A DNA stretch of 64,000 nt from Saccharospirillum sp. (GTDB taxonomy: Bacteria > Pseudomonadota > Gammaproteobacteria > Pseudomonadales > Natronospirillaceae): NCBI GenBank assembly GCA_022565595.1, contig JAIUML010000016.1, forward strand, positions 1-64,000. The letters are read 5' to 3'. The translations under genes and the position numbers were made by a program. Every line of letters begins with the position of its first letter. The stretch's first letter is position 1. The notes beneath the pieces were generated by a model. That model was given only the letters and a program-made list of their open reading frames with translations. It was not told the origin of the DNA and did not search any database. This document shows positions 1 to 8,384 of the stretch, piece by piece.

Positions 1-127
1 CCAGCACTCTTAATACCAGCCGCATAGGGTGGTTTGATTTCAACATCTGGCTGTCGAAACCGAGGGGCCTACCCTCATCTTTGATACAGCAAGAAAGGCT
101 ATTGCCTTTCGTCATGACACACGAGCG

Positions 128-165
128 CAGCGGAAATTTTGTCCCAGTGCCTGCGTTTGTTAAGC
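128..165 (-). other. attC-like half site at the end of the integron cassette
   Basis: On the minus strand the heptamer GCTTAAC (165-159) fits the attC R'' consensus RYYYAAC. It begins four bases after the TGA stop of the 194-residue cassette gene, the usual arrangement in gene cassettes. The following bases (about 158-128), rich in GCAGG/CACTGGG, look like the L'' arm of long attC sites. A convincing complementary L'/R' half was not found between 1 and 127. The only RYYYAAC-like candidate, at 38-44, has a mismatched core and little arm pairing, so the attC is either degenerate or continues differently. Inference from consensus. Confidence 0.4.
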
Positions 166-169
166 ATTT

Positions 170-754
170 TCACCACCGAGGCATGCGTAATGGCCTACGC
201 ACTGAAAATTCAAAGTACGGGAATTGTTCCTGATACCAAACCACCATTTCTCTACAGAAGCTTTTGAACTTCTCGTCTTGCCATATAATTTTCATCTGTT
301 TTTTAGAAAGCCTGTTACTTGTGTCTTCTTGATGCTTTGCTTTGAATACGCGACCCGTATAAGGGTTTAGCTTCGGCCATTTTTTATTCTGGCTCTTGTG
401 ATGGCCGTGAGGTACGGAAGGATAGGAATCAGGGTCCGATTTTGTGAAAACCCAGACGCCAAGGCAGAGAAACTCCATCCAGTTTTCGTCGTTTTTACTA
501 GAGCCTCCGTTCCCGTCACTGATCTTTGAGATCATCGAATCACTCTCACCGACGTCCTCATGGCTATCTTCTTCTGGATCAGCCCCATCTCCTCGGCTTT
601 GCCTGGGATCGGAACTCACCTCGACGTTATCCGATAGCCATAGAGCCACCTCGACACGCTCCCAAAATTCATCATGGCTAATCATTCCAAGCTGGTGATG
701 AACCTCAGCCATGTTGATCAAGAAATTTCTCATGGTCATCCTGATGCTTAACAT
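170..754 (-). CDS. Hypothetical protein, probable integron cassette gene
   Basis: Encodes 194 residues with no recognised family. The middle third (about 45-85) is acidic and Ser/Gly/Asp-rich, so probably a disordered linker. The C-terminal half has a compact block with HGHHKSQNKKWPKLNPYTG followed by a basic stretch and aromatic-rich EMVVWYQEQFPYFEF, which suggests a small folded domain. The ATG at 754 is preceded by GGAGG 11 bases upstream and directly abuts the TAA of the upstream start-less frame, so translation may be coupled. The stop lies four bases before an attC-like core and the gene points away from intI, as cassette genes do. No function can be assigned; a mobile accessory role is inferred from location only. 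Confidence 0.7.
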   Translation of the reverse strand: MLSIRMTMRNFLINMAEVHHQLGMISHDEFWERVEVALWLSDNVEVSSDPRQSRGDGADPEEDSHEDVGESDSMISKISDGNGGSSKNDENWMEFLCLGVWVFTKSDPDSYPSVPHGHHKSQNKKWPKLNPYTGRVFKAKHQEDTSNRLSKKQMKIIWQDEKFKSFCREMVVWYQEQFPYFEFSVRRPLRMPRW

Positions 755-931
755 TTATATCGTAGCCTCCAAGGCCGTTTTGCCCGAGGACACTATCTCA
801 ATTTGTAAGTTCATCCCAAAATAAGCTGAAAGCCAGTCCTGGTCAATGCTCAGTGGGGGTTCCTCTGCATTCTTATCACCTGCAAAACGATCACCGAAGC
901 TACTATCCCATTTTTGAGCAGATGACCTAAC
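755..931 (-). pseudogene. Start-less open frame opening at the attI core
   Basis: A minus-strand frame runs 58 sense codons from GTT at 931-929 to TAA at 757-755. Its composition looks coding (segments such as SIDQDWLSAYFGMN). The codon just before GTT is TAG, and no ATG, GTG or TTG occurs in frame until ATG at codon 41. It therefore looks like the 3' part of a gene cut exactly at the attI recombination point. Its stop touches the ATG of the next gene. It could be a cassette gene that lost its 5' end, a gene translated from an unusual start, or chance. Confidence 0.4.
925..931 (-). other. Putative attI core (recombination point)
   Basis: Minus-strand GTTAGGT matches the integron core consensus GTTRRRY exactly. 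It lies 146 bases from the chosen intI start, on the side from which cassettes normally extend, and the coding-like region begins exactly at it. Crossover would be between the G and the first T. The flanking integrase-binding repeats of attI were not identified by eye. Confidence 0.55.
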
Positions 932-1013
932 CTACTGATTTTATTGGTTTATTGCGATTTTTTATGTATTTCCTCCAGATATGAGCCCATGAGGCCGTTT
1001 TTGAATGAGAAAC

Positions 1014-1047
1014 TTGACCAAAAACAGAAAACTGTATATAAAACCAG
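1014..1047 (+). promoter_or_regulatory. intI promoter with LexA (SOS) box
   Basis: TTGACC (1014-1019), a 17-base spacer and TATAAA (1037-1042) form a sigma-70-type promoter. CTGTATATAAAACCAG (1032-1047) fits the gammaproteobacterial LexA box CTG-N10-CAG and covers the -10. LexA would block this promoter until DNA damage. The box lies 29 bases upstream of the ATG at 1077, which supports that start over the upstream ATG at 1005. SOS control of integron integrases is established for other integrons. Confidence 0.75.
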
Positions 1048-1076
1048 TTAAATTCACTTCAACGCAAGGGCCTGCG

Positions 1077-2069
1077 ATGAATGACATTCCTGTTCCACTT
1101 CCTGCAAAACCCGTCAAGTTCATGGACCAATTGCGAGCATTCATCCGTACTCGCCATCTGGCTTACCGAACAGAAAAAACCTATTGCGGTTGGGTGAAAG
1201 ATTTCATTCACTTTCATCAGAAGCGCCATCCTAGCGAAATGGGTGCGCCTGAGGTTGATGCCTGGCTAAGCCACCTTGCCAACAATCGCAGTGTCGCCAT
1301 TAACACCCAGAAAACCGCTCTGAACGCCATCGTTTTCCTCTATACCCAATTTCTGGGCAGAGAGCTTGGCCAGCTTTCGTTCAATCGAACGAACAAAGGC
1401 CGAAGATTGCCCACTGTATTCACCCACGAAGAAGCCATGCAGGTATTGGGTTGTATGAAGGGTGATCATAAAGTCGTCGCAGCTTTGATGTACGGCTCTG
1501 GTCTTCGTGTTATGGAGGCGGTTCGCTTACGGGTTCAGGATGTCGATTTTGCTCAGCAGTGTCTGGTCGTGCGTGAAGCAAAAGGCGATAAATGGCGACG
1601 AACATTACTTCCCAAGTCCCTTGTTGAGCCCTTGCGGGCTCAGGTCGATTGCGCTTTAGCTGTTCACAAGCAAGATTTGAACGACGGTTATGGAGAAGTG
1701 TATTTACCCTATGCGCTAGAGAAAAAGTTTCCGAAAGCGGCTTCGAGCCCTGCGTGGCAATACGTTTTTCCTGCCCCCAACCTTGCGGAAGACCCGCGAA
1801 GCAATGTTATACGAAGGCATCACATTGGCGAGCAACAAGTCAGACGTTCGGTGGCGCGGGCATTAGAGGATTCGAACATTCGTAAAAAGGCCAGTTGTCA
1901 CACCTTTCGGCATTCATTCGCCACCAACCTCCTGCGCTCTGGCACGGACATTCGCAATATACAGGAGCTACTGGGGCACAATGACATTAACACAACAATG
2001 ATATACACCCATGTGATAGGCATACATGAACGAGGTGTAACGAGCCCGCTCGATAATTTTTCGCTATAA
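1077..2069 (+). CDS. intI: Integron integrase IntI (tyrosine recombinase)
   Basis: Encodes 330 residues from the ATG at 1077. It catalyses attI x attC recombination of gene cassettes. The N-terminal SAM-like core-binding domain covers about residues 13-100. The catalytic domain shows Arg in [12 protein letters not shown], Lys in [17 protein letters not shown] (HxxR), LLGHND and the nucleophile in MIYTHV. The segment with GYGEVYLP and AWQYVFPA is the extra insertion that separates IntI from ordinary XerC/D-type recombinases. The gene is transcribed away from its cassettes. The open frame extends upstream to ATG 1005, but the promoter and LexA box occupy that extension. It looks intact, with length normal for the family (about 320-340). 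Confidence 0.93.
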   Translation: MNDIPVPLPAKPVKFMDQLRAFIRTRHLAYRTEKTYCGWVKDFIHFHQKRHPSEMGAPEVDAWLSHLANNRSVAINTQKTALNAIVFLYTQFLGRELGQLSFNRTNKGRRLPTVFTHEEAMQVLGCMKGDHKVVAALMYGSGLRVMEAVRLRVQDVDFAQQCLVVREAKGDKWRRTLLPKSLVEPLRAQVDCALAVHKQDLNDGYGEVYLPYALEKKFPKAASSPAWQYVFPAPNLAEDPRSNVIRRHHIGEQQVRRSVARALEDSNIRKKASCHTFRHSFATNLLRSGTDIRNIQELLGHNDINTTMIYTHVIGIHERGVTSPLDNFSL

Positions 2070-2218
2070 GGGCGTTGGGCAGGCTACCGCCCATCCGGAT
2101 ACTTGGCAAACCAAAGAACCGGCCACTGTCACTGTCACTGGGGTCTCACCTGCCGATTAACCCTACAATTATCAGGTCTTCCCCCACCTTTCAACCACTT
2201 CTCCCTTAAAACCCCCAA

Positions 2219-3088
2219 TCAAAGATGCGGATCAACATCCAACTCCCGATAAGGCACCTCATTATCCGGCTCTTCAAAGCTAACCCGCCCCAACACCCCG
2301 GAACGCAGCTCCTTCAACACAATCTGACTCACCTTATGCCAATCCACTTCCTTACCCCGCACACAAGCCCGCTGCCGCGCAATGGCTTCCATACAAGGCA
2401 TGGCGCTGTCAGGAAGCTCCTTGAGCTTATAACGCTCCATCAAAGCCTCAGGATACCGCTGCATCAAATAATCAATGGCAAAGAGCGCAATATCTTCATA
2501 CTCCACGGCCGTATCGCGAATGGCGCCAGAGGCAGCCAGTCGGTAGCCGCTGATTTCGGATTCCGGGGTGGGCCACATTACGCCTGGGGTGTCCATGAGG
2601 GTGAAGTCGTCGGCGATCTGGATGCGTTGTTGGCGGCGGGTGACGGCGGGTTCGTCGCCGACTTTGGCGATGCGTTTGCCGGCGAGGCCGTTGATCAGGG
2701 TGGACTTGCCGACGTTGGGGATGCCCATGACCAGGGCGCGCACGGGTTTGCCGATGCCGCCTCGGTTGGGGGCGAGGTTGCGGCAGAGGTCGGGGATTTT
2801 GAGTATCTGTTTGCGATCGGTCATGACCAGGGGGAATACGGTGACGTTCGATTGTTCGCCGTAGTAGCGGCGCCAGGCTTCGGTGACGTCCGGGTCTGCG
2901 AGGTCGGCTTTGCTGAGCAGGCGCACCACGGCTTTGTCGCCACGGGCTTCGGCGAGGATGGGGTTCATGCTGGCGCGCGGCAGGCGCGCGTCCAGCACTT
3001 CGATGACGACATCGATGGTCGGCATCAATTCCTTGATTTGCCGCTTGGCTTTGGCCATGTGGCCGGGGAACCAGTTGATCTTGGCCAA
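2219..3088 (-). CDS. rbgA: Ribosome biogenesis GTPase RbgA/YlqF family
   Basis: Encodes a 289-residue circularly permuted GTPase. The G4-type motif LLSKADL (about residue 57-63) comes before the P-loop GIPNVGKST (about 123-131) and the DTPG switch motif (about 166), the order that marks the YlqF/RbgA family. It starts with the conserved MAKINWFPGHMAKA. Relatives assist late assembly of the large ribosomal subunit; the role here is inferred. It is the last gene of a minus-strand series, and hairpin-rich non-coding DNA separates it from the upstream GH13 gene. The C-terminal part is shorter than in Bacillus RbgA but no motif is missing. Confidence 0.9.
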   Translation of the reverse strand: MAKINWFPGHMAKAKRQIKELMPTIDVVIEVLDARLPRASMNPILAEARGDKAVVRLLSKADLADPDVTEAWRRYYGEQSNVTVFPLVMTDRKQILKIPDLCRNLAPNRGGIGKPVRALVMGIPNVGKSTLINGLAGKRIAKVGDEPAVTRRQQRIQIADDFTLMDTPGVMWPTPESEISGYRLAASGAIRDTAVEYEDIALFAIDYLMQRYPEALMERYKLKELPDSAMPCMEAIARQRACVRGKEVDWHKVSQIVLKELRSGVLGRVSFEEPDNEVPYRELDVDPHL

Positions 3089-3139
3089 AACGTTCTACCT
3101 TTCAATCATTCAAAGGCGGCATTCTAGCACAGGAGGGTG

Positions 3140-3312
3140 CGGTGCACGGATGCACCGCCAAAATGGAGCGCTTTAGTGTTCCATTTTGCGAGCCAGGAAA
3201 AACCACGTTTTTTCCTGAGCGACTCCGCGAAAAAATCGCCCGGAGCGATTTTTCACGCCCGCATGGGGCGCCCCAGAGGGGTGAACACCATGGATGGTGT
3301 GAATCACCCACA
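3140..3312. repeat. Chain of consecutive hairpins in an intergenic gap
   Basis: Between rbgA and the GH13 gene the DNA is a run of inverted repeats: GCGGTGCA/TGCACCGC, AAAATGGA.../...TCCATTTT, CAGGAAAAA/TTTTTTCCTG, AAAAATCGC/GCGATTTTT and a GGTGAACACCATGG-type palindrome. No open frame of note uses it. Its layout (an A/T-flanked CGCCCGGAGCG hairpin, then a GGTGAA...CCATGG hairpin) resembles the core of the repeat at 18556-18783. Confidence 0.55.
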
Positions 3313-3334
3313 GGATGTCGCTTCAGGAAGGAGA

Positions 3335-4987
3335 TTAGTCAATCAGCCAACGCCAGCTGTATGCCGGTAGCTTGAGCACACCGCTTACGGCTTCACCGGT
3401 TATGGCATCGTGCAGGGGGGCGTCTAACACCACCTTGCGCGCGCTGTCGCTGAGGTTGTGGTAAATGGTCAGGTTGTGTTCCTTGCCCTGGCGTTCCAGG
3501 CCGTAAATGGCCGGGTCGTCGTTGGCGATAAAGCTGGCGCTGTCGTAGAAGCAGTCCGCGAAGCGTGTGCGCAGCCTGGTCAGGGTCTGGATGCCGGTGA
3601 GCAGTTTATGTTCGTCCGAGCGTTTTTTGCTGTGCGCTCGTTCGACTCGCTCCCAGTCCATGGGGCCGCGGTTGAGGAAGCGGGCGTCCTTGTAGCCGGT
3701 ACGTTCGCTGTTCTCCTGGTAGAAGGTGCGGTCGTTGAGCATGCCGACTTCGTCGCCGTAGTAGAGGATGGGCGAGCCTTCAGTGGCGAACAGCATGGAG
3801 TTGAGCAGCAGGGCCTTGTCGACGTTTTCCTGTACCAGGTAGAACAGCCGCCCAGCCAGGCCTTCGCCTTCGCGGAAGGTGCATTCCGGGTCGTGCAGGT
3901 AGTGGCGGTTCATTTTCTCACGCACATCGGGGGAGACGAATTCCAGCGTCAGTTCGTCGTGGCAGCGCAAAAAGGACATCCAGCAGGATTTTTCCGGTAT
4001 GGCCGGGGTGACCGCTCGGGAGAGTGCGGCCTCTATGTAGCGCCGGTCGGCTTCGGCCAGTGCCATATAGAACTGGGGCATCAGCGGGAAGTGGTAGGCG
4101 GCCTGGCATTCGTCGTCGTTGCCGAAGTAGCTGACGACGTCTTTTGGCTTCATGTTGGCTTCGGCGATGAGCAGGGTGCCGGGCTGACAGTAGTCCAGGG
4201 CGGCGCGGATCAGCTTGATCAACTGGTGGGTGGTGGGCAGGTCTTCGCAGTTGGTGCCCTCTTCCTTCCAGATGAAGGGAATGGCGTCCAGGCGCAGCCC
4301 GTCGACGCCCTGCTCTTTCCAGTAGAGGAAGTTCTCCACCATGGCGAGGAGCACGTTCGGGTTGCGGTAGTTCAAATCCGGCTGGAAGGAGTAGAAGCGG
4401 TGGAAGTAGTAATCGCCCGTGGCTTCATTCCACGACCAGTTCGAGTTGACCATGCCCTTGAAGATGAGGCGTGCGTCCTGGTAGCGTTCGCGGTCCGGGT
4501 TCCAGATGTAGTAGTCGCGGTAGGGTGAGTCCTTACTAGCGCTGGCAGACTGGAACCAGGGGTGCTGGTCCGAGCTGTGGTTCACGGCCATATCGAACAG
4601 AATGCGAATGCCGCGTGCGTGCGCCTTGAGGATGAAGGCCTGAAACGCCTCATTGCCGCCGAGGTCTTCGCGTATGGCGCGGAAGTCGCGGATGTCGAAG
4701 CCCTGGTCGCGCATGGGCGAATCCAGTATGGGCAGCAGCCAGAGGGTGTTGACGCCTAGTTCGGCGAGGTAATCCAGTCGGTAGGCCAGGCCTTCGAAAT
4801 CGTCAGCGAAGGCGTCGACGTAGAGCGAGTAGACGATGGCATCGCGATACCAGTCCGGGTCGGCCATGGCGGGGAAGTGTTCAAAGATGGTGCGTTTGGC
4901 TTCTAGCAGTTCGGTCAGCTGTGCCAGCGCCTGGGGGTGCTGGTCGCCGTAGACTTTGTGCCAAAGGGCGGTGATGTTCTGGTCCAA
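3335..4987 (-). CDS. GH13 alpha-glucosyl enzyme, trehalose-synthase-like
   Basis: Encodes about 550 residues of a GH13 (beta/alpha)8 enzyme. It most resembles trehalose synthase (maltose to trehalose isomerase): TLWLLPILDSP near residue 83, DMAVNHSSDQHPWF, the nucleophile Asp in GLRLDAIPF followed by EGTNCEDLP, acid/base Glu in LLIAEANM, and HDELTLE with the third Asp. A short C-terminal beta domain ends the protein. No maltokinase domain is fused. The start is probably TTG at 4987: AAGGAG at 4999-4994 gives six-base spacing there but zero spacing for TTG 4993, and no ATG is near. Exact substrate (trehalose, maltose or another alpha-glucoside) is uncertain. It follows the moa operon on the same strand. 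Confidence 0.82.
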   Translation of the reverse strand: MDQNITALWHKVYGDQHPQALAQLTELLEAKRTIFEHFPAMADPDWYRDAIVYSLYVDAFADDFEGLAYRLDYLAELGVNTLWLLPILDSPMRDQGFDIRDFRAIREDLGGNEAFQAFILKAHARGIRILFDMAVNHSSDQHPWFQSASASKDSPYRDYYIWNPDRERYQDARLIFKGMVNSNWSWNEATGDYYFHRFYSFQPDLNYRNPNVLLAMVENFLYWKEQGVDGLRLDAIPFIWKEEGTNCEDLPTTHQLIKLIRAALDYCQPGTLLIAEANMKPKDVVSYFGNDDECQAAYHFPLMPQFYMALAEADRRYIEAALSRAVTPAIPEKSCWMSFLRCHDELTLEFVSPDVREKMNRHYLHDPECTFREGEGLAGRLFYLVQENVDKALLLNSMLFATEGSPILYYGDEVGMLNDRTFYQENSERTGYKDARFLNRGPMDWERVERAHSKKRSDEHKLLTGIQTLTRLRTRFADCFYDSASFIANDDPAIYGLERQGKEHNLTIYHNLSDSARKVVLDAPLHDAITGEAVSGVLKLPAYSWRWLID

Positions 4988-5073
4988 TTCCAACTCCTTA
5001 AGGTTAAAGGTCCCGGTTTGTTCGCCGGTTCTCAGTTACCGCAAAGGCTAGTCGCCAACTGCCCATTTTACCA

Positions 5074-5089
5074 CTCTTAATGCATTAAG
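5074..5089. promoter_or_regulatory. Perfect 16-base palindrome upstream of the GH13 gene
   Basis: TCTTAATGCATTAAGA is a perfect palindrome overlapping the moaE stop codon, about 90 bases upstream of the GH13 start. Its A/T-rich symmetry suits an operator for a dimeric regulator, but it could also be a weak terminator hairpin. The regulator is unknown. Confidence 0.3.
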
Positions 5090-5558
5090 AATGAGACTCG
5101 GAGTCTGACTGCCAGCGTTCCTGACTGGCCCGGTCGCTGTCTCGGGCATCCAGCCAGCGCTCGCCCTGGTCGCTGCGTTCTTTTTTCCAGAACGGAGCCT
5201 GGGTTTTGAGGTAGTCCATGATGAAGGCGGCGCCGTCGAAGGCGGCCTGGCGGTGCGGGCTGCTGACGCCGACGAAGACGATCTGGTCCGCCGGCAACAG
5301 GTCGCCGACGCGGTGGATGACGCGCACCCGGTGCAGTGGCCAGCGTTCGCGTGCCTGCTCTACCACCTGGGTCAGGGCTTTTTCGGTCATGCCCGGGTAG
5401 TGCTCGAGGCTGAGTTGTTTGACCGCTTCGCCTTCGTTGAGGTCACGCACCCGGCCGACAAAGAAGACGATGGCGCCGTCTTCGGTGTTGGCGTCACAGA
5501 GGGCGTCGTATTCCTGTTGGACGGTGAAGTCGCTGGTTTGAACGCCGATGTGCAGCAT
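5085..5558 (-). CDS. moaE: Molybdopterin synthase catalytic subunit MoaE
   Basis: Encodes 157 residues. With thiocarboxylated MoaD it converts precursor Z (cPMP) to molybdopterin. The family pattern is clear: [12 protein letters not shown] near residue 28, [24 protein letters not shown] and the active-site region APFWKKE. The ATG at 5558 has GGAGG seven bases upstream and lies two bases after the moaD stop; an in-frame extension further upstream is only an overlap with moaD in another frame. The serine-rich C-terminus is slightly longer than in E. coli. It is the last gene of the moa operon. Confidence 0.94.
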   Translation of the reverse strand: MLHIGVQTSDFTVQQEYDALCDANTEDGAIVFFVGRVRDLNEGEAVKQLSLEHYPGMTEKALTQVVEQARERWPLHRVRVIHRVGDLLPADQIVFVGVSSPHRQAAFDGAAFIMDYLKTQAPFWKKERSDQGERWLDARDSDRASQERWQSDSESHS

Positions 5559-5560
5559 GT

Positions 5561-5815
5561 TCAGCCTCCGGTGACCGGCGGGAAGAGGGCGACTTCGTCT
5601 CCGGCCTTGAGGCGGGTGGTGCCGTTGACCATGTCGTGGTTGACGGCAGTAAGCAAAGGCCTTTGCAGGGCGGCCTGGCGCTCGGGGAAGCGTTCGCAAA
5701 GCCAGGTTTTCAGGGCGTCGGTGTCTGTAACCTGCTGGGTGGGTACGTCCAGTTCGGCGGTGCCGAGTTCGTCTTTTAGGCGGGCGAAGAATTTGAGTTT
5801 GAAGGTGTCAGTCAT
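5561..5815 (-). CDS. moaD: Molybdopterin synthase sulfur carrier MoaD
   Basis: Encodes 84 residues with a ubiquitin-like beta-grasp fold and the essential C-terminal Gly-Gly (FPPVTGG), which is adenylated by MoeB and thiocarboxylated so that MoaE can insert sulfur into cPMP. The ATG at 5815 follows AGGAGG with seven-base spacing and overlaps the last eight bases of moaC, so translation is likely coupled. No MoeB is present in the window. Confidence 0.93.
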   Translation of the reverse strand: MTDTFKLKFFARLKDELGTAELDVPTQQVTDTDALKTWLCERFPERQAALQRPLLTAVNHDMVNGTTRLKAGDEVALFPPVTGG

Positions 5816-6299
5816 GCCTGGCCTCCTGGTGTTGCCATTGGCCGGTTTTGCCGCCAGTTTTGGAGAGCACGCGAATGCCTTCGATGCGCATGGCGGGGTC
5901 GACAGCCTTGACCATATCAAAGAGCGTGAGCGCGGCGACGGAGGCGGCGGTCAGAGCCTCCATCTCGACGCCGGTTTTGCCGTCGAGTTTGCACAGGGTC
6001 TCGATGCGTGCCCTGCCCTGTTCCGGCTGCAGTTCGAGCTCCACCGAGACTTTGGAGAGCATCAGCGGGTGGCACAGGGGGATCAACTGGGCGGTCTGTT
6101 TGGCACCCTGAATGCCGGCGATACGGGCTACGCCGAACACATCGCCCTTGTGGTGGCTGCCTTCCTGAATCACCGTCAAGGCGGCTTCGTTCATATAGAC
6201 ATAGGCTTCGGCCGTGGCGGTGCGGGTAGTGATGTTCTTGGCCGAAACATCCACCATATTGGCCTGGCCACTGGCGTCGACATGGCTGAGTTTGGTCAC
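5808..6299 (-). CDS. moaC: Cyclic pyranopterin monophosphate synthase MoaC
   Basis: Encodes 163 residues. It completes conversion of the MoaA product to cPMP. Conserved segments are MVDVSAK near residue 16, [27 protein letters not shown] and DMVKA near the C-terminus. Two GTG codons compete as start: 6305, overlapping the moaB TGA, and 6299. The latter aligns with the usual family N-terminus ([11 protein letters not shown] against MSQLTHINAAG in E. coli) and has GGGGG five bases upstream, so it is preferred. Part of the overlapping moa operon. Confidence 0.93.
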   Translation of the reverse strand: MTKLSHVDASGQANMVDVSAKNITTRTATAEAYVYMNEAALTVIQEGSHHKGDVFGVARIAGIQGAKQTAQLIPLCHPLMLSKVSVELELQPEQGRARIETLCKLDGKTGVEMEALTAASVAALTLFDMVKAVDPAMRIEGIRVLSKTGGKTGQWQHQEARHD

Positions 6300-6301
6300 G
6301 C

Positions 6302-6847
6302 TCACCCCCGGGTGTCGCAGGCTGGTGCGTTGGTCAGTTTGACGTGCGGCACGAAGTTGCAAGGTTTGTGGCGGGCATCCAGTTGCTCGGCGAGAATGCC
6401 ATCCCAGGCGGTGCGGCAGGCGCCGGTGGAGCCGGGCATGCAGAACACCAGGGTGCCGTTGGCGAGGCCGGCCAGGGCGCGGCTTTGCACAGTGGAGGTG
6501 CCGATTTCCTGGTACGACAGGTGGCGAAACAGCTCGCCGAAGCCTTCGACGGTTTTGTCGAACAGCGGCACCACGGCTTCGGGGGTGGAATCCCGCCCGG
6601 TAAAGCCGGTGCCGCCGGTAATGAGCACGACCTGGGTTTCCGGGTCGGCGATCCACTGCGAAAGCCTGGCGCGGATCTGGTAGATGTCGTCGATGACCAG
6701 AGCGCGGTCGACCACTACATGGCCGGCGGTAGTGGCCTTGTCGACCAACAACTGGCCGGAGGTATCGTTGCTGAAGTCGCGGGTATCCGACACCGTTAAT
6801 ATGGCCAGGTTCAGGGCCTGGAAGTCGTTACTGCTGTGTTTGCTCAT
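6302..6847 (-). CDS. moaB: Molybdenum cofactor biosynthesis protein MoaB
   Basis: Encodes 181 residues of the MoaB/MogA family, which binds molybdopterin and in several bacteria adenylylates it before metal insertion. Motifs: [11 protein letters not shown] near the start, [18 protein letters not shown] in the middle and [14 protein letters not shown] near the end. The ATG at 6847 has GGAG upstream at good spacing; an upstream in-frame ATG at 6874 lies deeper inside mobA and is less likely. It overlaps the mobA 3' end by 20 bases. Confidence 0.92.
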   Translation of the reverse strand: MSKHSSNDFQALNLAILTVSDTRDFSNDTSGQLLVDKATTAGHVVVDRALVIDDIYQIRARLSQWIADPETQVVLITGGTGFTGRDSTPEAVVPLFDKTVEGFGELFRHLSYQEIGTSTVQSRALAGLANGTLVFCMPGSTGACRTAWDGILAEQLDARHKPCNFVPHVKLTNAPACDTRG

Positions 6848-7409
6848 GGGTGTCTCCACTGGAAAGACCATCAAGTTGCTGAAACTGGGCCCATTCTTCG
6901 GGCGTGTTGGCGTTCATCATTTCGGTGGCTGGCGGGGCCGGTTGCAGCCATTGGCCATTCAGTTGGCGGTGCAGCCAGCGCAAGGCTCTGGGGCCTTCCG
7001 GGTCGGCCAGGGCGGCTTTCAGCCTTTTTTGGGTGGCCGGTGTCATCGGCAGCGACATGGGTAGAGGATAGTCGGCGAACGACAAAGCCGCCGCACTGCC
7101 CTCGCTGGCGTCCATCAGGCGTTGCACTGTGGCGGTCGATAAAGCCGGCATGTCGACCGGTATGACGATCCAGGTGTCCACGTCCGGACGGGCGGTGCTG
7201 GCGGCGAGAATGCCAGCCAGGGGGCCGCGGTGGTCGTGCCAGTCGTCCGGTATGCCCTGGGGGCCGCTGATGACGACCTCGGCCAAAGGGGCGAAGCGTT
7301 CGGCCTGCCAATGCAGCAAGGGCACGCCCTGCCACAACAATTCGGCTTTGTCGCGCCCCATACGGGAGCTGCGACCACCGGCCAGCAGGAGGATGGCGAA
7401 CCGGGTCAT
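6828..7409 (-). CDS. mobA: Molybdenum cofactor guanylyltransferase MobA
   Basis: Encodes 193 residues. It transfers GMP from GTP to Mo-molybdopterin, forming the dinucleotide cofactor used by DMSO-reductase-family enzymes. The nucleotidyltransferase signature LLLAGGRSSRMGRDKAEL lies at the N-terminus, and IVIPVDMPAL carries the metal-binding Asp. The start at 7409 follows GGAGG with six-base spacing and is two bases after the moaA stop. Its presence implies at least one bis-MGD enzyme elsewhere in the genome. Confidence 0.93.
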   Translation of the reverse strand: MTRFAILLLAGGRSSRMGRDKAELLWQGVPLLHWQAERFAPLAEVVISGPQGIPDDWHDHRGPLAGILAASTARPDVDTWIVIPVDMPALSTATVQRLMDASEGSAAALSFADYPLPMSLPMTPATQKRLKAALADPEGPRALRWLHRQLNGQWLQPAPPATEMMNANTPEEWAQFQQLDGLSSGDTHEQTQQ

Positions 7410-7411
7410 GG

Positions 7412-8380
7412 TCAGCCTCCGATGATGCTCAGGTTCTGGGTGCCGCCGCTCTTGCCTTCGTGCAGCAGATGGCTGGGGGCCTTGTGTTGCAGCAGGCTGA
7501 CCAGTTTTTCCTGAAGTTCGGCCGGGTCCCGTTCGGCTGCCATCCAGGGGCGGATGTCGAGGCCATGGTCGGAGAACAGGCAGAGGTGCAGTTTGCCGAG
7601 GCTGGAGACGCGCAGGCGGTTGCAACTGGCGCAGAAATCCTTGCTGTAGGGCATGATCAGGCCGATACGGCCCTGGTAGTCGGGGTGCCAGAACTCTTCG
7701 GCCGGCCCGTCCGATTTGGCGCGCAGCACTGGTTGCCAGCCTTCGTTCAGCAGTTGCTGTTTGACCGATTGGCCACTCATGTGGTGCTTTTTGAAGAAGT
7801 CCGAGTGGTCGCCGGTTTCCATGACTTCGATAAAACGCAAGGTCACGGGGGTGTGCTTGAGCCAGCCGAGGAATTCGCTGAGTTGGTCGTTCAGGCCGCG
7901 CATTAATACGGCGTTGACCTTGACCTTGATGCCGAGTTCTGCGGCACGGTCGAGCCCGGTGAGAATTTCCTGCAGGCGGTCGTGGCCGGTTATGGAGGCA
8001 AACTGACGTGGGTCGAGGCTGTCGATGGAGACGTTCAGTTGGTTGAGCCCGGCCTCTACCCAGCCGTCGATGCGTTTGGGCAGTTTGTAGCCGTTGCTGG
8101 TCATGGCGAGGGTGCGGATGCCTTTGGTCTGGGCGGCAGCGGCGATGATGTCCGGCAGATCCTTGCGCAGGCTGGGTTCGCCGCCGGTGATGCGGATTTT
8201 CTCGGTGCCGAGGTCCGCAAAGGCGGTGATGGTCTGACGGATTTCGGGCAGCGTCAGGAAGGATTCGTTGGGCTTGCCCTGGTAACCGTCAGGCAGGCAG
8301 TAGGTGCAACGGAAGTTGCACACGTCGGTAATCGAAAGCCTCAAATAGTAGAAGCGTCGACCCAGTGCGTCGGTCAGCAT
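7412..8380 (-). CDS. moaA: GTP 3',8-cyclase MoaA (radical SAM)
   Basis: Encodes 322 residues. It converts GTP to 3',8-cyclo-GTP, the first step of molybdenum cofactor synthesis. The N-terminal radical-SAM cluster motif is C21-x3-C25-x2-C28. A second cluster uses FCASCNR and a further Cys near 246-263, and the protein ends in the conserved Gly-Gly. It opens the operon moaA-mobA-moaB-moaC-moaD-moaE. It is preceded by a probable Moco riboswitch and a ModE-like site, so synthesis would respond to cofactor and molybdate. Confidence 0.95.
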   Translation of the reverse strand: MLTDALGRRFYYLRLSITDVCNFRCTYCLPDGYQGKPNESFLTLPEIRQTITAFADLGTEKIRITGGEPSLRKDLPDIIAAAAQTKGIRTLAMTSNGYKLPKRIDGWVEAGLNQLNVSIDSLDPRQFASITGHDRLQEILTGLDRAAELGIKVKVNAVLMRGLNDQLSEFLGWLKHTPVTLRFIEVMETGDHSDFFKKHHMSGQSVKQQLLNEGWQPVLRAKSDGPAEEFWHPDYQGRIGLIMPYSKDFCASCNRLRVSSLGKLHLCLFSDHGLDIRPWMAAERDPAELQEKLVSLLQHKAPSHLLHEGKSGGTQNLSIIGG

Positions 8381-8384
8381 TGAT

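Noticed and set aside
38-44. TTTCAAC as the R' end of a 128-base attC paired with 159-165
   Set aside because: The core has a mismatch at the first consensus position and the arms inside it show little complementarity, so I do not call a complete attC.
1005-1076. Upstream ATG as start of the integrase
   Set aside because: The interval contains the promoter and LexA box, and family N-termini fit ATG 1077.
5253-6683. 476-residue plus-strand open frame across the moa genes
   Set aside because: Antisense to four clear moa genes; composition is that of a shadow frame in GC-rich DNA.
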